From JBHELT01 sp046262935 (GTDB lineage Bacteria > Actinomycetota > CADDZG01 > JAHWKV01), in the NCBI GenBank assembly GCA_046262935.1, contig JBHELT010000094.1, positions 1 through 51,281 of the forward strand: a DNA stretch of 51,281 nucleotides, in the 5' to 3' direction. The notes beneath the pieces are model-generated. The model was not told where the DNA came from. It saw nothing but the letters and a program-made list of their open reading frames with translations, and searched no databases. Every line of letters starts with the position of its first letter. Positions within the stretch are counted from its first letter, which is position 1. Made by a program: the position numbers and the translations under genes. This document shows, one piece after another, positions 8,190 through 17,390 of the stretch.

Positions 8190-10961
8190 TCAGGGAACCG
8201 AAGCGAGTTCGCCCTCCGCCGGGGCCCCCAGATAGGCTGCGATGACGGCATCGTTGTTGCGGATCTCGTCTGGGGTTCCGCTGGCTATGATCTGACCCCT
8301 GTCGAGCACATAGATGCGATCGGTGATCGAGGTCACGAACCTCACGTCGTGTTCTACGAGCAAGATGGTGCGGTCCAACTTTTCCATCACGTTCCCAAGA
8401 AGCCGAGCCAACTGATCGGTCTCTCTGCCATCAAGCCCCGAGGCAGGCTCGTCGAGCAGCAACATCTCCGCCCCAGTTACCAATGCGCGCGCGACATCAA
8501 CCATCCTCAGCACGCCGAAGGGCAGATCCTCGACATTGGTGTCTGCGTATGCGCTAAGGTCAACCAGATCCAAGACCTCATGGACCACCCTGTGAGCCTT
8601 CTGTTCTGCCTTTACGGCCTTCGTGGTGATCAGCAGATGGGAAACCACGTTCGTCTTGAATTGAAGGTGGGTCGCGGTGAGCAGGTTGTCGAACACGGTC
8701 GTACCCTTGAACAACTGTAGAACCTGAAACGTGCGGGCGAGTCCTAGTGCGCTTCTTTGATGCACATCGAGATCCGTAACGTCTGTTCCAAACAACCGAA
8801 CCGACCCCGAAGTCGGCCGAACAAAACCCGATATCGCGTTGAAGGCTGTTGTCTTCCCAGCTCCATTCGGTCCTATCAAACCGACCACCTCACCGCGTCT
8901 CACTTCAAGGTTCACGTCCTTGGAAGCGACGAGACCACCGAACTGAACGGTGACCTTGTCCATCGAAAGGATCGGTCCGGCATTCTTCATCGAACCCGCG
9001 GGTTCAATGACTTCGATGGAGTGGATTCGCTCCGAAGATGCCTTAGGTTCCGATGGTTGCAGGGCGGGCCGGTCGGGGCGCCCGGATGTTCGGCGCAACC
9101 AACCCGGAACAGAGATGCGCAGGCGGCCACTCGAGATCAAGGGCGAGGTCAAAACAGCGACGAGCAGAAGGCCGGAGGAGATGACATCTAGATAGGCCCC
9201 CAACGCGGGGACCCGATAACTGAGGCCGCTGAGTGCGGCGAAGGCAATACCGGCAACAACCGCACCGCCAAGACTCGTCAATCCTCCAACAACCGCTATC
9301 GAAAGGAAGAACACCGAGGCAGTGAAAGAGAACTGGTCAGGTGCGGCGGTTCTTTGATCGATCATGATGAGGTTGCCGGCGATCCCTGCCATCACACCCG
9401 ATGCACCGAACGCCAACAACTTGATTCGAGTCACGTCGATCCCAAGCGAAGCCGCGGCCATCTCGGATCCGCGTACCGCGAAGAACGCTCTGCCGATCTT
9501 CGAATCCCGAAGGTTGGCTGCCGCGGCAAGGGCCAGCATCGCCGCGGCGACGGCGATGAACCAAAAGGAACGACGGTCGGTAAGGTCGAAGGATAAGTAA
9601 GCGCCAGGGCGCCCGATCACCCTCCCGGTGATCGTCGAACTTCCTCCCGCCCCTACTAACCACGAGGACTTGAACAGATAAGCGTCAGCCATCCATCCGA
9701 ATATCAATGTTGCAACAGCGAGATAGAGACCTCTAACCCTAAGAGCAACCGTTCCAAGAAGGATCGCCGTGCCAGCGGCAACGATCGCAGCGATAGGCAG
9801 GTTGAAAGGAAACGCGATGCCGAGCTTTCGAACCAACAACCCAGTGGCGAACGCGGCCACTCCCACGAAGGCTCCTTGGGAAAGGGATATCTGACCGACC
9901 CAACCGGTAAGTACCACCAATGAGACGGCGATCACGACATAGATTGCAGCGAGATTCGAATCCGCAAGGACTGAGCTCGGAACAACGTACGGCCATACGA
10001 CCAGGAAGGGAAGCGCGATCAGCATCGCGATCAGCCAGCGTTTCCCGTTCCTGGCGCTGCCCACCCGCGTCGATGCAGTTGGCGGCTCGAGATCCGAAAC
10101 GCCTGCGATGCGTTTACCCCTGAATGCCATGACTGCAAGGGCGAGCACTGCCAGCACTAGCTGAGGAGAACCGGCCTGGTCGGCCAACGGCCCGATGGTC
10201 GATACAACTCCTTGAGCAAGGCCAACGATCACAGAACCGACGATCGCCCCACCGAAACTGCCAATTCCACCGAGGAGAGCAGCCACGAAGGCCGGAAGCA
10301 CCTGATGGGAAAGTGTGTAGGGATGAAGGTTCGTAACCCCGGCAAGAAGGGTCCCTGCGATCGCAGCGAGGCCCCCGCCGAACGCCCATGCCAGCAGGAC
10401 GCTCTTTCGCGGATCGATACCCATCAACAACGCTGCACGCGGATTATCCGCCGCTCCTCTCATCATCAAACCCATGTCGGTGAATGCGAATAGCATGGCG
10501 AATCCACCGGAAACAACGAGCGCCACGATGGCCAATCCCACGTCGCCGTATGCAAGGCCCGTATGGCCGATAGGGATCCTTCCGTCCGGGAATGGATTCG
10601 GTGCGATGAGCGGCGCAGAGCCCCACACCCGCGCGATCAAAGCCAGCAGAACACCAAGGACAGCAACCGTACCGACGGTTTGGGTTGTCTGCGATTCTCG
10701 GCGAAGGGGCCTGATGACGAACGTAGCAACGACTACACCCAGAAGCGCCCCCGAGGCGATCGCCAGAGGCAAGGCCGCGTACACGGGAACCCCACGGCTG
10801 ACCAATCCATAGGCAACGTATGCAGGTAGAGCCGCCATCGCTCCATGCGCGAGATTAAGAACCTTGCTTGCCCTGTAGATAACAACGATGCCCAGTGCGA
10901 ACATCGAGTACGCCCCTATGAGAGGCAGTGTCAGCAGCGCATTAACAAGTAACTTCGTCAT
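8190..10961 (-). CDS. Branched-chain amino-acid-type ABC transporter, LivH-LivM-LivG triple fusion
   Basis: One chain of 923 residues holds two permease domains and one ATPase. Residues 1 to about 285 are LivH-like (LNLAHGAMAALPAYVAY near the N-terminus, LPAFVAALLGGIGSFGGA near 222-239). After a short linker, about 306-610 are LivM-like (GWVGQISLSQGAFVGVAAFA). After a polar linker, about 665-910 are LivG-like with Walker A GPNGAGKTT (about 696-704) and Walker B MLLLDEPASGLD (about 830). The ABC signature is unusual (LPFGVLRMVDVARAL instead of LSxGxQR). HAA5-family transporters carry branched-chain amino acids but also amides, urea, aromatic or aliphatic acids. The gene starts 3 bp after the stop of the substrate-binding protein gene. 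No LivF follows; the only LivF in the window is at 18281-19087. Confidence 0.92.
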   Translation of the reverse strand: MTKLLVNALLTLPLIGAYSMFALGIVVIYRASKVLNLAHGAMAALPAYVAYGLVSRGVPVYAALPLAIASGALLGVVVATFVIRPLRRESQTTQTVGTVAVLGVLLALIARVWGSAPLIAPNPFPDGRIPIGHTGLAYGDVGLAIVALVVSGGFAMLFAFTDMGLMMRGAADNPRAALLMGIDPRKSVLLAWAFGGGLAAIAGTLLAGVTNLHPYTLSHQVLPAFVAALLGGIGSFGGAIVGSVIVGLAQGVVSTIGPLADQAGSPQLVLAVLALAVMAFRGKRIAGVSDLEPPTASTRVGSARNGKRWLIAMLIALPFLVVWPYVVPSSVLADSNLAAIYVVIAVSLVVLTGWVGQISLSQGAFVGVAAFATGLLVRKLGIAFPFNLPIAAIVAAGTAILLGTVALRVRGLYLAVATLIFGWMADAYLFKSSWLVGAGGSSTITGRVIGRPGAYLSFDLTDRRSFWFIAVAAAMLALAAAANLRDSKIGRAFFAVRGSEMAAASLGIDVTRIKLLAFGASGVMAGIAGNLIMIDQRTAAPDQFSFTASVFFLSIAVVGGLTSLGGAVVAGIAFAALSGLSYRVPALGAYLDVISSGLLLVAVLTSPLISSGRLRISVPGWLRRTSGRPDRPALQPSEPKASSERIHSIEVIEPAGSMKNAGPILSMDKVTVQFGGLVASKDVNLEVRRGEVVGLIGPNGAGKTTAFNAISGFVRPTSGSVRLFGTDVTDLDVHQRSALGLARTFQVLQLFKGTTVFDNLLTATHLQFKTNVVSHLLITTKAVKAEQKAHRVVHEVLDLVDLSAYADTNVEDLPFGVLRMVDVARALVTGAEMLLLDEPASGLDGRETDQLARLLGNVMEKLDRTILLVEHDVRFVTSITDRIYVLDRGQIIASGTPDEIRNNDAVIAAYLGAPAEGELASVP

Positions 10962-10964
10962 GGC

Positions 10965-12389
10965 TCAGCGTTTGGGTGCATCTTGCCCCGGCCATGGGTC
11001 CGACTGCCACCCTGTTTGCTGAGATTCCCAGCGCCAAGCCGAGAAACTGCCAGCATTGATGACGATCGAGAACGCCTGCACCGAGTTGTTGGCGAAATGA
11101 TTTCCGGACCGCCATTGCAACGGCTGAGACAACGAACGGTCCAAGGTCATGTGATCGAGCGCCGACCTCAATCTTGCCCGCGTTAGGTCAGGACCAACGT
11201 CGCGCAGCGCTTGGACGAGGAGTTCCATGCCTAGATATCCGCCCTCGACGAACGGGTTGTTCACGTCGGTTGTCGACTTCTGTGCCTTCACGTCGTTGGT
11301 GTACTTCACGACTCCCGGTACGTCATCGAACGGGGCGATCGGTGGCGAATAACCTGTCCAAACCCACATCCCGTTGCATTTCGTGCCGCATACCCTTGCG
11401 AATGAATCAACGAACAGTGGTTGAGGTCCCCCTGTGCCTCCCGCCATCGAGCCGAACGAACCGCCATCGCGTATCCACTGGAGTGCGGTTGGGGGTTCCA
11501 GCAACATCGCCACGAAATCACACGGATCACATCCCGTATTGAACTCCTCCACCTTGTTCTTGTAGTCAGACTTGTAGGCTTCTACCGGAACGTCGGCCTT
11601 CAGGACATCCTGTCCCGGGAAGATCCGCGACAGAGCTCCACGGAACGCCGACGCTCCTTCGACACCGAAGTGATAACTCTGGTCGTATACGAGCCCAAAC
11701 GTCTTGGCGCCCCGGGCCGCCGCGTCCTTAGCCATAACGTGCATCGCAGTTATGGTCGATGCTGCCACTGGCCAAACCCACGGATCGGTGTATTGACTGA
11801 TCAACATCCCGTCGGCCCCCACCACCGGTATTCCAGCCTTGGAGATGTCGCCCGCGCGTATGGCTGCATCTAAACCTTGAGACGATGGCGAAACTGCAAG
11901 CGCGAACGCGCCATCGGCGATGAACTTACGGATGACACCTTCTCCTACGTCGGCCTTCCACTCATCGTTCACCATCTGCAAGCTGAGCAATCGTCCGCAG
12001 ATACCACCCTCGCGATTCACGCGGTTTTTGACGGCATCGAGAGCCACTGGTACTTCGCCAAGGAAGGTCGCACCGATCCCGGTTCGCACAACCGTCGCCC
12101 CGAGTTTGATGCTGGTGCCAGTTACGCCCACGTCGGTTGCCCCACCATTGCGTCCGCGGGCGCAACCGAGTGAGCCGCCCCGAATCCCGGCCTTGGTAGA
12201 GGTTCTTCCGGCCGCGTCTTTACCCGCAGCATCCGTGGTCGAGGTTGCGGTTCCACCAGTGGCCTGTTCACCCGCAACCACGCGCGACCTGGTTGACGTG
12301 TGAGTGATGTACCGGGGGCCGAAAGACACGGCAGACACCAGAACAACTCCTACCACGACTGGCAGGATCTTTACCCTGCGTAGATTCAT
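10965..12389 (-). CDS. Type-1 periplasmic-binding-fold substrate-binding protein (Liv family), N-terminally membrane-tethered
   Basis: 474 residues from ATG 12389, which overlaps the stop of the preceding gene as ATGA; longer in-frame starts would lie inside that gene. The N-terminus has a basic start and one hydrophobic helix (ILPVVVGVVLVSAVSF) without a lipobox Cys, then a Thr/Ala/Gly-rich linker and the binding domain. That domain starts near GVTGTSIKLGATVVRTG, with EVPVALDAVKNRVNREGGI and the hinge segments typical of Peripla_BP_6. In Gram-positive bacteria these proteins are usually lipoproteins, so tethering by a helix is a notable variation. It hands substrate to the LivH-LivM-LivG fusion encoded directly downstream. 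Ligand unknown. Confidence 0.88.
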   Translation of the reverse strand: MNLRRVKILPVVVGVVLVSAVSFGPRYITHTSTRSRVVAGEQATGGTATSTTDAAGKDAAGRTSTKAGIRGGSLGCARGRNGGATDVGVTGTSIKLGATVVRTGIGATFLGEVPVALDAVKNRVNREGGICGRLLSLQMVNDEWKADVGEGVIRKFIADGAFALAVSPSSQGLDAAIRAGDISKAGIPVVGADGMLISQYTDPWVWPVAASTITAMHVMAKDAAARGAKTFGLVYDQSYHFGVEGASAFRGALSRIFPGQDVLKADVPVEAYKSDYKNKVEEFNTGCDPCDFVAMLLEPPTALQWIRDGGSFGSMAGGTGGPQPLFVDSFARVCGTKCNGMWVWTGYSPPIAPFDDVPGVVKYTNDVKAQKSTTDVNNPFVEGGYLGMELLVQALRDVGPDLTRARLRSALDHMTLDRSLSQPLQWRSGNHFANNSVQAFSIVINAGSFSAWRWESQQTGWQSDPWPGQDAPKR

Positions 12390-14956
12390 CCCGCGGCTCC
12401 GACGAACCTCCGTCGCTGGATCATGTAGATGGGCAAAAGCAGAAACGTCAATGTGATTACCATCATCGCAGCGTCGCCCGGTCGAGAACGGAACAATCGC
12501 CAACCTGCCAACACCCTTTTTATGATCTTGTCGAAGATGGAGTGACCTGGCTCGCCTGCGCTCGCCGCAAGCGGATCGACGGTGATCTCTGAGCCATCGA
12601 TGGCAGACGATCCTGGGGCGAACGAGATGACAGGATCCGCCGCAGGGTCCGAGAAAACACTCTCATTGGTTGGCAGCAGATATATACCGTAGTGAGACTC
12701 CGCCTGCACCCCGGCGAGTTGAAAGACCTGACGACTCCTGCCGGCCTTTGCGTCGCCGTAATAGATGATCTCGATACCGACCACTTCGGGCGAATCGTCG
12801 TCGTTCAATGAGCGTTCGGAATACGAGAGGAAACGCTGCTTCTGGATGACCGCTTGGAACCCACCGGGGGAACCGTTCTTGAAAGTGTCATCAGGTTCGG
12901 GGAAAGTGATCGAGGCTTTACCTGCCAGGGTCGATGCCATCGCCGACAGTGCTTGATTCAGATCGCACGCGTCTTGACAGCTAACATCGAACACTCCGTC
13001 TTGATTGGTATCGATCTGAACATCGTTGATCGTTCGCGTGAACGACCCATGCGCTTTACCCGGGCGGCCTCTCGCCCACGTCTCTGCGATCGTGCGCAAC
13101 TCCCCGATCCTTATGGAAGGTCCGATAGAGATCCCACGAAGGATAGCTTGAGAGTTTGCAACGAGGCCTCGTGTCGGATCCCTGTAGATGGAACTACTCG
13201 CGAAGGTTGAACGCACCTTCAGGTCTTGGGGTGACTCCAAAGTGCCGCTGCCAGCGCTCCCCCAAACGGCCTTTGCCTTCGAGTCGCATGAAACCCCGGC
13301 AAGGTCGTGATCTCCGGTGGCATGGGCCGGATTGCCCTCGGAGTCTGTGCAGGTCGTCGACGTAAATGGCCAGTCCACTGACCTGTTTCGGAAATCGCCC
13401 AAGGTAGCATCGTCAGGAGCGATCGGGATTACGGAGGCTTCTGTCTCGGCGTCGGCCATGGATACCTTCGAGACCCTTGATACGAAAAGGTCACGATTGC
13501 CTGGATCGATCGGCAGCGAGGATAGGGTCGTATCGATCGAAGGAAGATCTTCGGGAGCGGTGTTTCCTAGAGCCAGGTTCCAGACGCCGCGTTGCAGTCC
13601 CCCCGTTGTCAGTGAGCGAAGACCGAACGCGCTACCGCCCGCCGCAAGGTTGACATCGGTTCGCCCATCTTTCTCATCGACATCAGTGGTCAAGGTGTCT
13701 GGGTTACCGGGTTTCGGATCGACCGACAACGCGATGCCGTCGCGCAGAACCTGATAGCGCTGAGGTAACCCAGACGCGTTGGAATCAGATGCATCCGGAA
13801 CGAACAGGCGGCGAATTACCGGGTCAACTGACACACGGCCGTAACCATTGCCGGCGAAGTCTTTGAAGATGAGACCCGAGGGTAAAGGTGTTCGCCGCGC
13901 ATCGGCGACCACAAGACCTGCGGGTGTTTGCATGTAGATCCTCCCAGAGGTCTGATCGAGACCGATCGAATAATCCTGACCAGCCTCGGTGTCGCCGGTC
14001 GCGATGACGCCCAAGAAGGAACTCTTTAAGCCATCGAAAACCCATGCTCCCCGACCGGCCCCTTTATTGGCGGTGAGGAAGAAGATGCGGTCCGATCCAG
14101 GGTCGAAGATCGTCGACAGCGGACCGGGGACCGCAGGGAAAACATCTTCGGGATCGACGTCGTCGAGTTGACTGTTAGTCCCCAAGTGGATCCTCACAAC
14201 CTGCGATTGGATGCCGCTCGAGTTGTAGCAATCGACGTAGAGCACTGAAGGGTCGATGCTGCTGCGAGATGTCGTAGGAGAGTAGTGGAAGTCGAGGGCA
14301 CCGAAACACGAGCTGAGGCGATGTTGGCCGATCAAGGTGCCGTCGAAGCTCCTTTCTTCAACTTGCAAGAGAGCACCCAATGCATCTGCTTGGTTGCGCA
14401 CGAGCATGTAATAGCGGTCCGACTCCTGATGGTAAGTGAACGACAAGGGGACAGAATCGGCGTTTGGCCAGAGCGTGAGGGGATCGGTTGGCTTCAAGGA
14501 GCCAAGGTCGAGGCTGACCAACTTCTTGGTCTCGAGGCTCCCCTCGTAGGTGTCGATGAGGAAATGCATCTGGTTGTGAACGGTATCCAGGGCCCACATC
14601 CAATCGGTGGAACGCTGAGCGGGCGCCTCGCTGATCTTGGGGATATCCGTAGTGCGCAGAACTTGCAATGTGTCTAGATCGAACTCGGTGAGTACCGTCG
14701 TTTCCAATCTCGAGATCCGATAGCCCCGCCTCGTTGCCGGGTCGAGCATCACATTCCCACTAGCTCCGATCGCTCCATCGCCGCTCGGACGGGGAAACGT
14801 TGAGTCTTTAGTGATAGCGCTGTACGCAAAAGCCGACCGCCCAAGGATCCCCGAGAAAAGGACGAAAGCAAGCAATAAGGCCAAATGCCTTGATCGTCCC
14901 TGAAAGCGGATGGACCGGGGGCTCGTCGCCCCCGGTCCATGGTCGTTTGTCCGCAT
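12386..14956 (-). CDS. Large surface protein with a propeller-like N-terminal part, tethered by a C-terminal helix
   Basis: 856 residues, not assigned to a named family. A hydrophobic segment (residues 25-43, ending GRSAFA) acts as signal sequence. The next few hundred residues contain repeated strand-rich units such as MLDPATRRGYRISR, LDTVHNQMHFLIDT and GLDQTSGRIYMQTP, which read like YVTN/NHL-type propeller blades. An EF-hand-like DTNQDGVFD lies near 650. A second helix near 829-848 followed by QRRRF anchors the C-terminus, leaving the bulk outside the cell. The gene overlaps the substrate-binding protein gene by 4 bp, which ties it to the transporter: it may present or dock substrate or hydrolases. 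Start ATG 14956 has only a weak AGGAA upstream; an internal start after the hairpin at 14912-14938 is possible. Confidence 0.7.
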   Translation of the reverse strand: MRTNDHGPGATSPRSIRFQGRSRHLALLLAFVLFSGILGRSAFAYSAITKDSTFPRPSGDGAIGASGNVMLDPATRRGYRISRLETTVLTEFDLDTLQVLRTTDIPKISEAPAQRSTDWMWALDTVHNQMHFLIDTYEGSLETKKLVSLDLGSLKPTDPLTLWPNADSVPLSFTYHQESDRYYMLVRNQADALGALLQVEERSFDGTLIGQHRLSSCFGALDFHYSPTTSRSSIDPSVLYVDCYNSSGIQSQVVRIHLGTNSQLDDVDPEDVFPAVPGPLSTIFDPGSDRIFFLTANKGAGRGAWVFDGLKSSFLGVIATGDTEAGQDYSIGLDQTSGRIYMQTPAGLVVADARRTPLPSGLIFKDFAGNGYGRVSVDPVIRRLFVPDASDSNASGLPQRYQVLRDGIALSVDPKPGNPDTLTTDVDEKDGRTDVNLAAGGSAFGLRSLTTGGLQRGVWNLALGNTAPEDLPSIDTTLSSLPIDPGNRDLFVSRVSKVSMADAETEASVIPIAPDDATLGDFRNRSVDWPFTSTTCTDSEGNPAHATGDHDLAGVSCDSKAKAVWGSAGSGTLESPQDLKVRSTFASSSIYRDPTRGLVANSQAILRGISIGPSIRIGELRTIAETWARGRPGKAHGSFTRTINDVQIDTNQDGVFDVSCQDACDLNQALSAMASTLAGKASITFPEPDDTFKNGSPGGFQAVIQKQRFLSYSERSLNDDDSPEVVGIEIIYYGDAKAGRSRQVFQLAGVQAESHYGIYLLPTNESVFSDPAADPVISFAPGSSAIDGSEITVDPLAASAGEPGHSIFDKIIKRVLAGWRLFRSRPGDAAMMVITLTFLLLPIYMIQRRRFVGAAG
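14912..14938. other. Strong GC-rich hairpin at the 5' end of the propeller gene
   Basis: GGACCGGGGGC, a 5-base loop and GCCCCCGGTCC form a perfect 11-bp stem. It lies about 18-45 bases after the annotated ATG of the minus-strand gene starting at 14956, and about 50-80 bases after the stop of the preceding gene. There is no T run, so it is unlikely to terminate transcription. It could block or set the start of translation, or mark an RNA processing point between the two genes. Confidence 0.5.
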
Positions 14957-14989
14957 CGTTTACATGTTCCTAGCGGTCGTGATTATCGA

Positions 14990-15814
14990 TCAGCAGTTCT
15001 CACCGGGTGTTCCGGTCTTGAATGGAGCCGTGTTGACCGGGTACCCCGGAGGGCCAAAATCATCATCACACCAATGCCAGCCAACGGTCGTGCGGAAGGT
15101 CTTCGGAGGCATCGGCGCCCCTACACCGTAGATCTCCATCGTACCGGCGAAAACGATCGATTCGATATCGTGAGTGACATCGCAACCTCCCCCCTGGTTG
15201 GGCTTGTCGGGAGCGGCTGCCAATTGCATGCGGAAGTTTCTCTTGTCACCACTGTTGGTCGCGAGGTGCATCCGCCCAGAGAATTCCCAGGCCCCCCTAC
15301 CTCGCACGAATCCCATCCGCTCGATGGTCCAGTCGGCTCCATTGATGGTGAATGTTCCCGCGTCACCGCCACCATACGTTTGACCGCAATACCCGTAGAA
15401 CCAGGTGGGCGCTCGCAATGAGCACTGAACTATCGAAGACATCGGATCTATACATCCAACGCCGAATGAGTCTTCAGCTGAGATCTTGCCCGAACAGGAC
15501 GGCAACGATCCGGGAACGGGGTTCGTGTTTCGAACGATGTGACAGCCCTTGATCTGTGGAGGGTTCGTGTTTGGAATGGTCTTACAAGTTGGAGGCAGTG
15601 TCGACGGCTTCGGGATGCCAAGCTCGTCAACGATGATGTTGCCTGCACCATCGCGCGCTTCTACATATTCACACTGGCCCGGGAAAGTCGATATGCCACT
15701 GACATGCAAGATATGAACAGGCGTATGAGAAGCCTGCGCAGCAGGGATGAAACCCACCGCTGAGAAAACCATCATGCTGGCGAGTACCAGCTTGCCGATC
15801 AAACGATCCTTCAT
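14990..15814 (-). CDS. Secreted Cys-containing protein of unknown function
   Basis: 274 residues. Start ATG 15814 follows an excellent GAGGAGGGTGAA site. The signal peptide (KLVLASMMVFSAVGFIPAAQA) is expected to be cut before SHTPVH. The mature protein has about a dozen Cys residues, many in C-x(n)-C pairs (PTCKT, GCHIV, PSCSGK, VGCID, VQCSL, YCGQ, GGCDV, WHWCDDD), suggesting several disulfides in an exported fold. I do not recognise a family. It is the first gene of the operon that continues with the propeller-like protein, substrate-binding protein and Liv fusion, and shares its upstream region with the divergent hydrolase gene at 16055. A role in surface binding of the transported compound or its polymer is inference. 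Confidence 0.7.
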   Translation of the reverse strand: MKDRLIGKLVLASMMVFSAVGFIPAAQASHTPVHILHVSGISTFPGQCEYVEARDGAGNIIVDELGIPKPSTLPPTCKTIPNTNPPQIKGCHIVRNTNPVPGSLPSCSGKISAEDSFGVGCIDPMSSIVQCSLRAPTWFYGYCGQTYGGGDAGTFTINGADWTIERMGFVRGRGAWEFSGRMHLATNSGDKRNFRMQLAAAPDKPNQGGGCDVTHDIESIVFAGTMEIYGVGAPMPPKTFRTTVGWHWCDDDFGPPGYPVNTAPFKTGTPGENC

Positions 15815-15951
15815 TTCACCCTCCTCGTTTTGTTCTTGTTTGGTCCTGCACCGTCTTGTCTATACGTGAAAGATTCGACGTTCTGTCCCAACTTCCTGCT
15901 TGCCTAACCTTTTGTTTCGAGTAATTGCCACATTTCGGGCGAAACCTGGCC

Positions 15952-15981
15952 TTGATTTCCGCATTTGCCGTCTGATATATA
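15952..15981 (+). promoter_or_regulatory. Probable promoter of the secreted hydrolase genes
   Basis: TTGATT (15952-15957) and TATATA (15976-15981) are 18 bp apart on the plus strand. The palindromic site at 15987-16004 follows the -10 by only 5 bp, where a bound repressor would cover the start point. Confidence 0.45.
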
Positions 15982-15986
15982 ACACC

Positions 15987-16004
15987 TGACTCAGTCGTCA
16001 GTTT
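15987..16004. promoter_or_regulatory. Probable TetR operator, copy 1
   Basis: TGACTCAGTCGTCAGTTT. The core CTGAC-N6-GTCAG is an inverted repeat. It matches the site at 27007-27024 at 15 of 18 positions, differing only in the three central bases. It lies between divergent promoters for the hydrolase gene (plus) and the Liv-fusion operon (minus). Binding by the TetR protein encoded at 27065 is inference. Confidence 0.6.
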
Positions 16005-16009
16005 TTCGG

Positions 16010-16038
16010 ATTATGACCCTGGCGTGAGGTTAGGTCAA
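16010..16038 (-). promoter_or_regulatory. Promoter of the secreted protein/Liv-fusion operon
   Basis: Reading the minus strand, TTGACC (16038-16033), a 17-bp spacer and CATAAT (16015-16010) make a good sigma-70-type promoter. The predicted start point falls in or next to the palindrome at 15987-16004, about 190 bp upstream of the first gene (15814). Confidence 0.55.
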
Positions 16039-16054
16039 GACTAGGAGGCGGATC

Positions 16055-17311
16055 GTGCGGCGCAAAGCATCGGTTCTGGTATCAGCAGGGCTCATCGGGC
16101 TCGTCGGACTAATCGGGATAGGCATGATTTCGCGCCCCGCACCGGCCGGGGCAACCGCATCAAGGACCCTCGAGGCAACCTTCACTTCGGTGGCGAACGG
16201 CTGGACCAAGGTCGAGCGTTGGAAGGACAACTCCTCGAGCTTTCTCAGTGAGGGATACCCAACCGACGGTCGCGGCGACCAGCAAGGGCAGCGGGTCACT
16301 TTCTTCGGAAGCGCCGAACCACACTCTTCGCGCTTTCTCCTTTACTACGCGCCGGGATGGAGCACCGGGACCAAGGCAGCCCCCGTTCTGCTGGTACACG
16401 GCGCCAACCAACAACCGGACTTTGCGTGGGCAAACCCCAACGAATACGGCGCCGATCTTTGCGGGGCAAGCACTTGCCCGACGACGGGTCTGATGCAGTA
16501 TCTCGACTCACGCAGCTACAAAGTCTTCGCTATCGGGTTTCCTCACAAAAATGGCGACGGGTACTACTGGGCAGAGCAGATCCACGACGCGATCGAGGTG
16601 ATCAAGAGCCGCACAGGTGCATCGACCGTCGATGTGGTCGCTTGGTCCAAAGGCGGATTCAACGCAAGGATGTACGCGTCGAGCGTCAAGGCTTCTTGGG
16701 GCACCGCATACGCGAACAACATCCGCAAGTTGGTGCTTATGGGCACACCAAACAACGGGTTCGACTACCCATTTCGTCATGGGATCCTCCCCGCGGTTGG
16801 CGTCTATAGCGAATGCGGAGTAGGTGCCAACGGCGCCGTTGCCAGCGACTGGCTGGTTTGTTATGGCGTTTGGTACAACCACCCTGAATGGGCCTATGGA
16901 TCGAGTTGGTATCCGGGGTCGAAACAGATGTTGAAACGGTGGGATGGCACCTACGGGCTGCCGACCAATGAACAGGACTATTACACGACCTATTACGGCG
17001 GCTGGGGGTACGCCTCTCATAGCGACGGCATTACGGCATTCACTGGAGGCAGCCTGGTAGACAGCGTACGGACCGCCGGGATACCGGCAGCGATCCGCAC
17101 TTATCGCATCTGTGGCAACGTGAACGACATACCCAATATCCACAACGAACACACAGGCACAAGCGACGGATTGATCTTCACTTCGAGTTGCACAAGCACA
17201 ACCGGAATAGGCAATAACGCTGGCGGTTCAACTCTCGCGATCAATCACAGCAAGCTTGGGTGGTACTCGTCTTCGATGTCGCAGGTCGAGTCGTGGCTGG
17301 CGGCCCCCTGA
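16055..17311 (+). CDS. Secreted alpha/beta hydrolase (lipase/esterase, AxSxG type)
   Basis: 418 residues. The GTG at 16055 is supported by AGGAGG about 9 bp upstream. The signal peptide contains GLIGLVGLIGIGMI and is probably cut near AGATA-S. Oxyanion-hole segment LLVHGANQQ is at 112-120, with nucleophile motif AWSKG (Ser198) and candidate acid TSDG. A later INHSKLGW supplies the likely catalytic His. The A-x-S-x-G elbow is that of Bacillus lipase A and related lipases and polyester hydrolases. No anchor is seen, so it is probably released. It is the first gene downstream of operator copy 1 and is followed after about 70-80 bp by a second hydrolase gene. Substrate not determinable; short-chain esters, triglycerides or polyesters are possible. 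Confidence 0.85.
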   Translation: MRRKASVLVSAGLIGLVGLIGIGMISRPAPAGATASRTLEATFTSVANGWTKVERWKDNSSSFLSEGYPTDGRGDQQGQRVTFFGSAEPHSSRFLLYYAPGWSTGTKAAPVLLVHGANQQPDFAWANPNEYGADLCGASTCPTTGLMQYLDSRSYKVFAIGFPHKNGDGYYWAEQIHDAIEVIKSRTGASTVDVVAWSKGGFNARMYASSVKASWGTAYANNIRKLVLMGTPNNGFDYPFRHGILPAVGVYSECGVGANGAVASDWLVCYGVWYNHPEWAYGSSWYPGSKQMLKRWDGTYGLPTNEQDYYTTYYGGWGYASHSDGITAFTGGSLVDSVRTAGIPAAIRTYRICGNVNDIPNIHNEHTGTSDGLIFTSSCTSTTGIGNNAGGSTLAINHSKLGWYSSSMSQVESWLAAP

Positions 17312-17390
17312 GGTCATCTGCCCCGAGATCCTCCCAGAAACGTTGTCGCTGAAAGAAGGTGAAAGGCATCCGGCGTCGTACATGTTAGGC

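Noticed and set aside
14912..14938. Hairpin as an intrinsic terminator
   Set aside because: No T run follows on either strand and it lies inside the next reading frame of an apparent operon.
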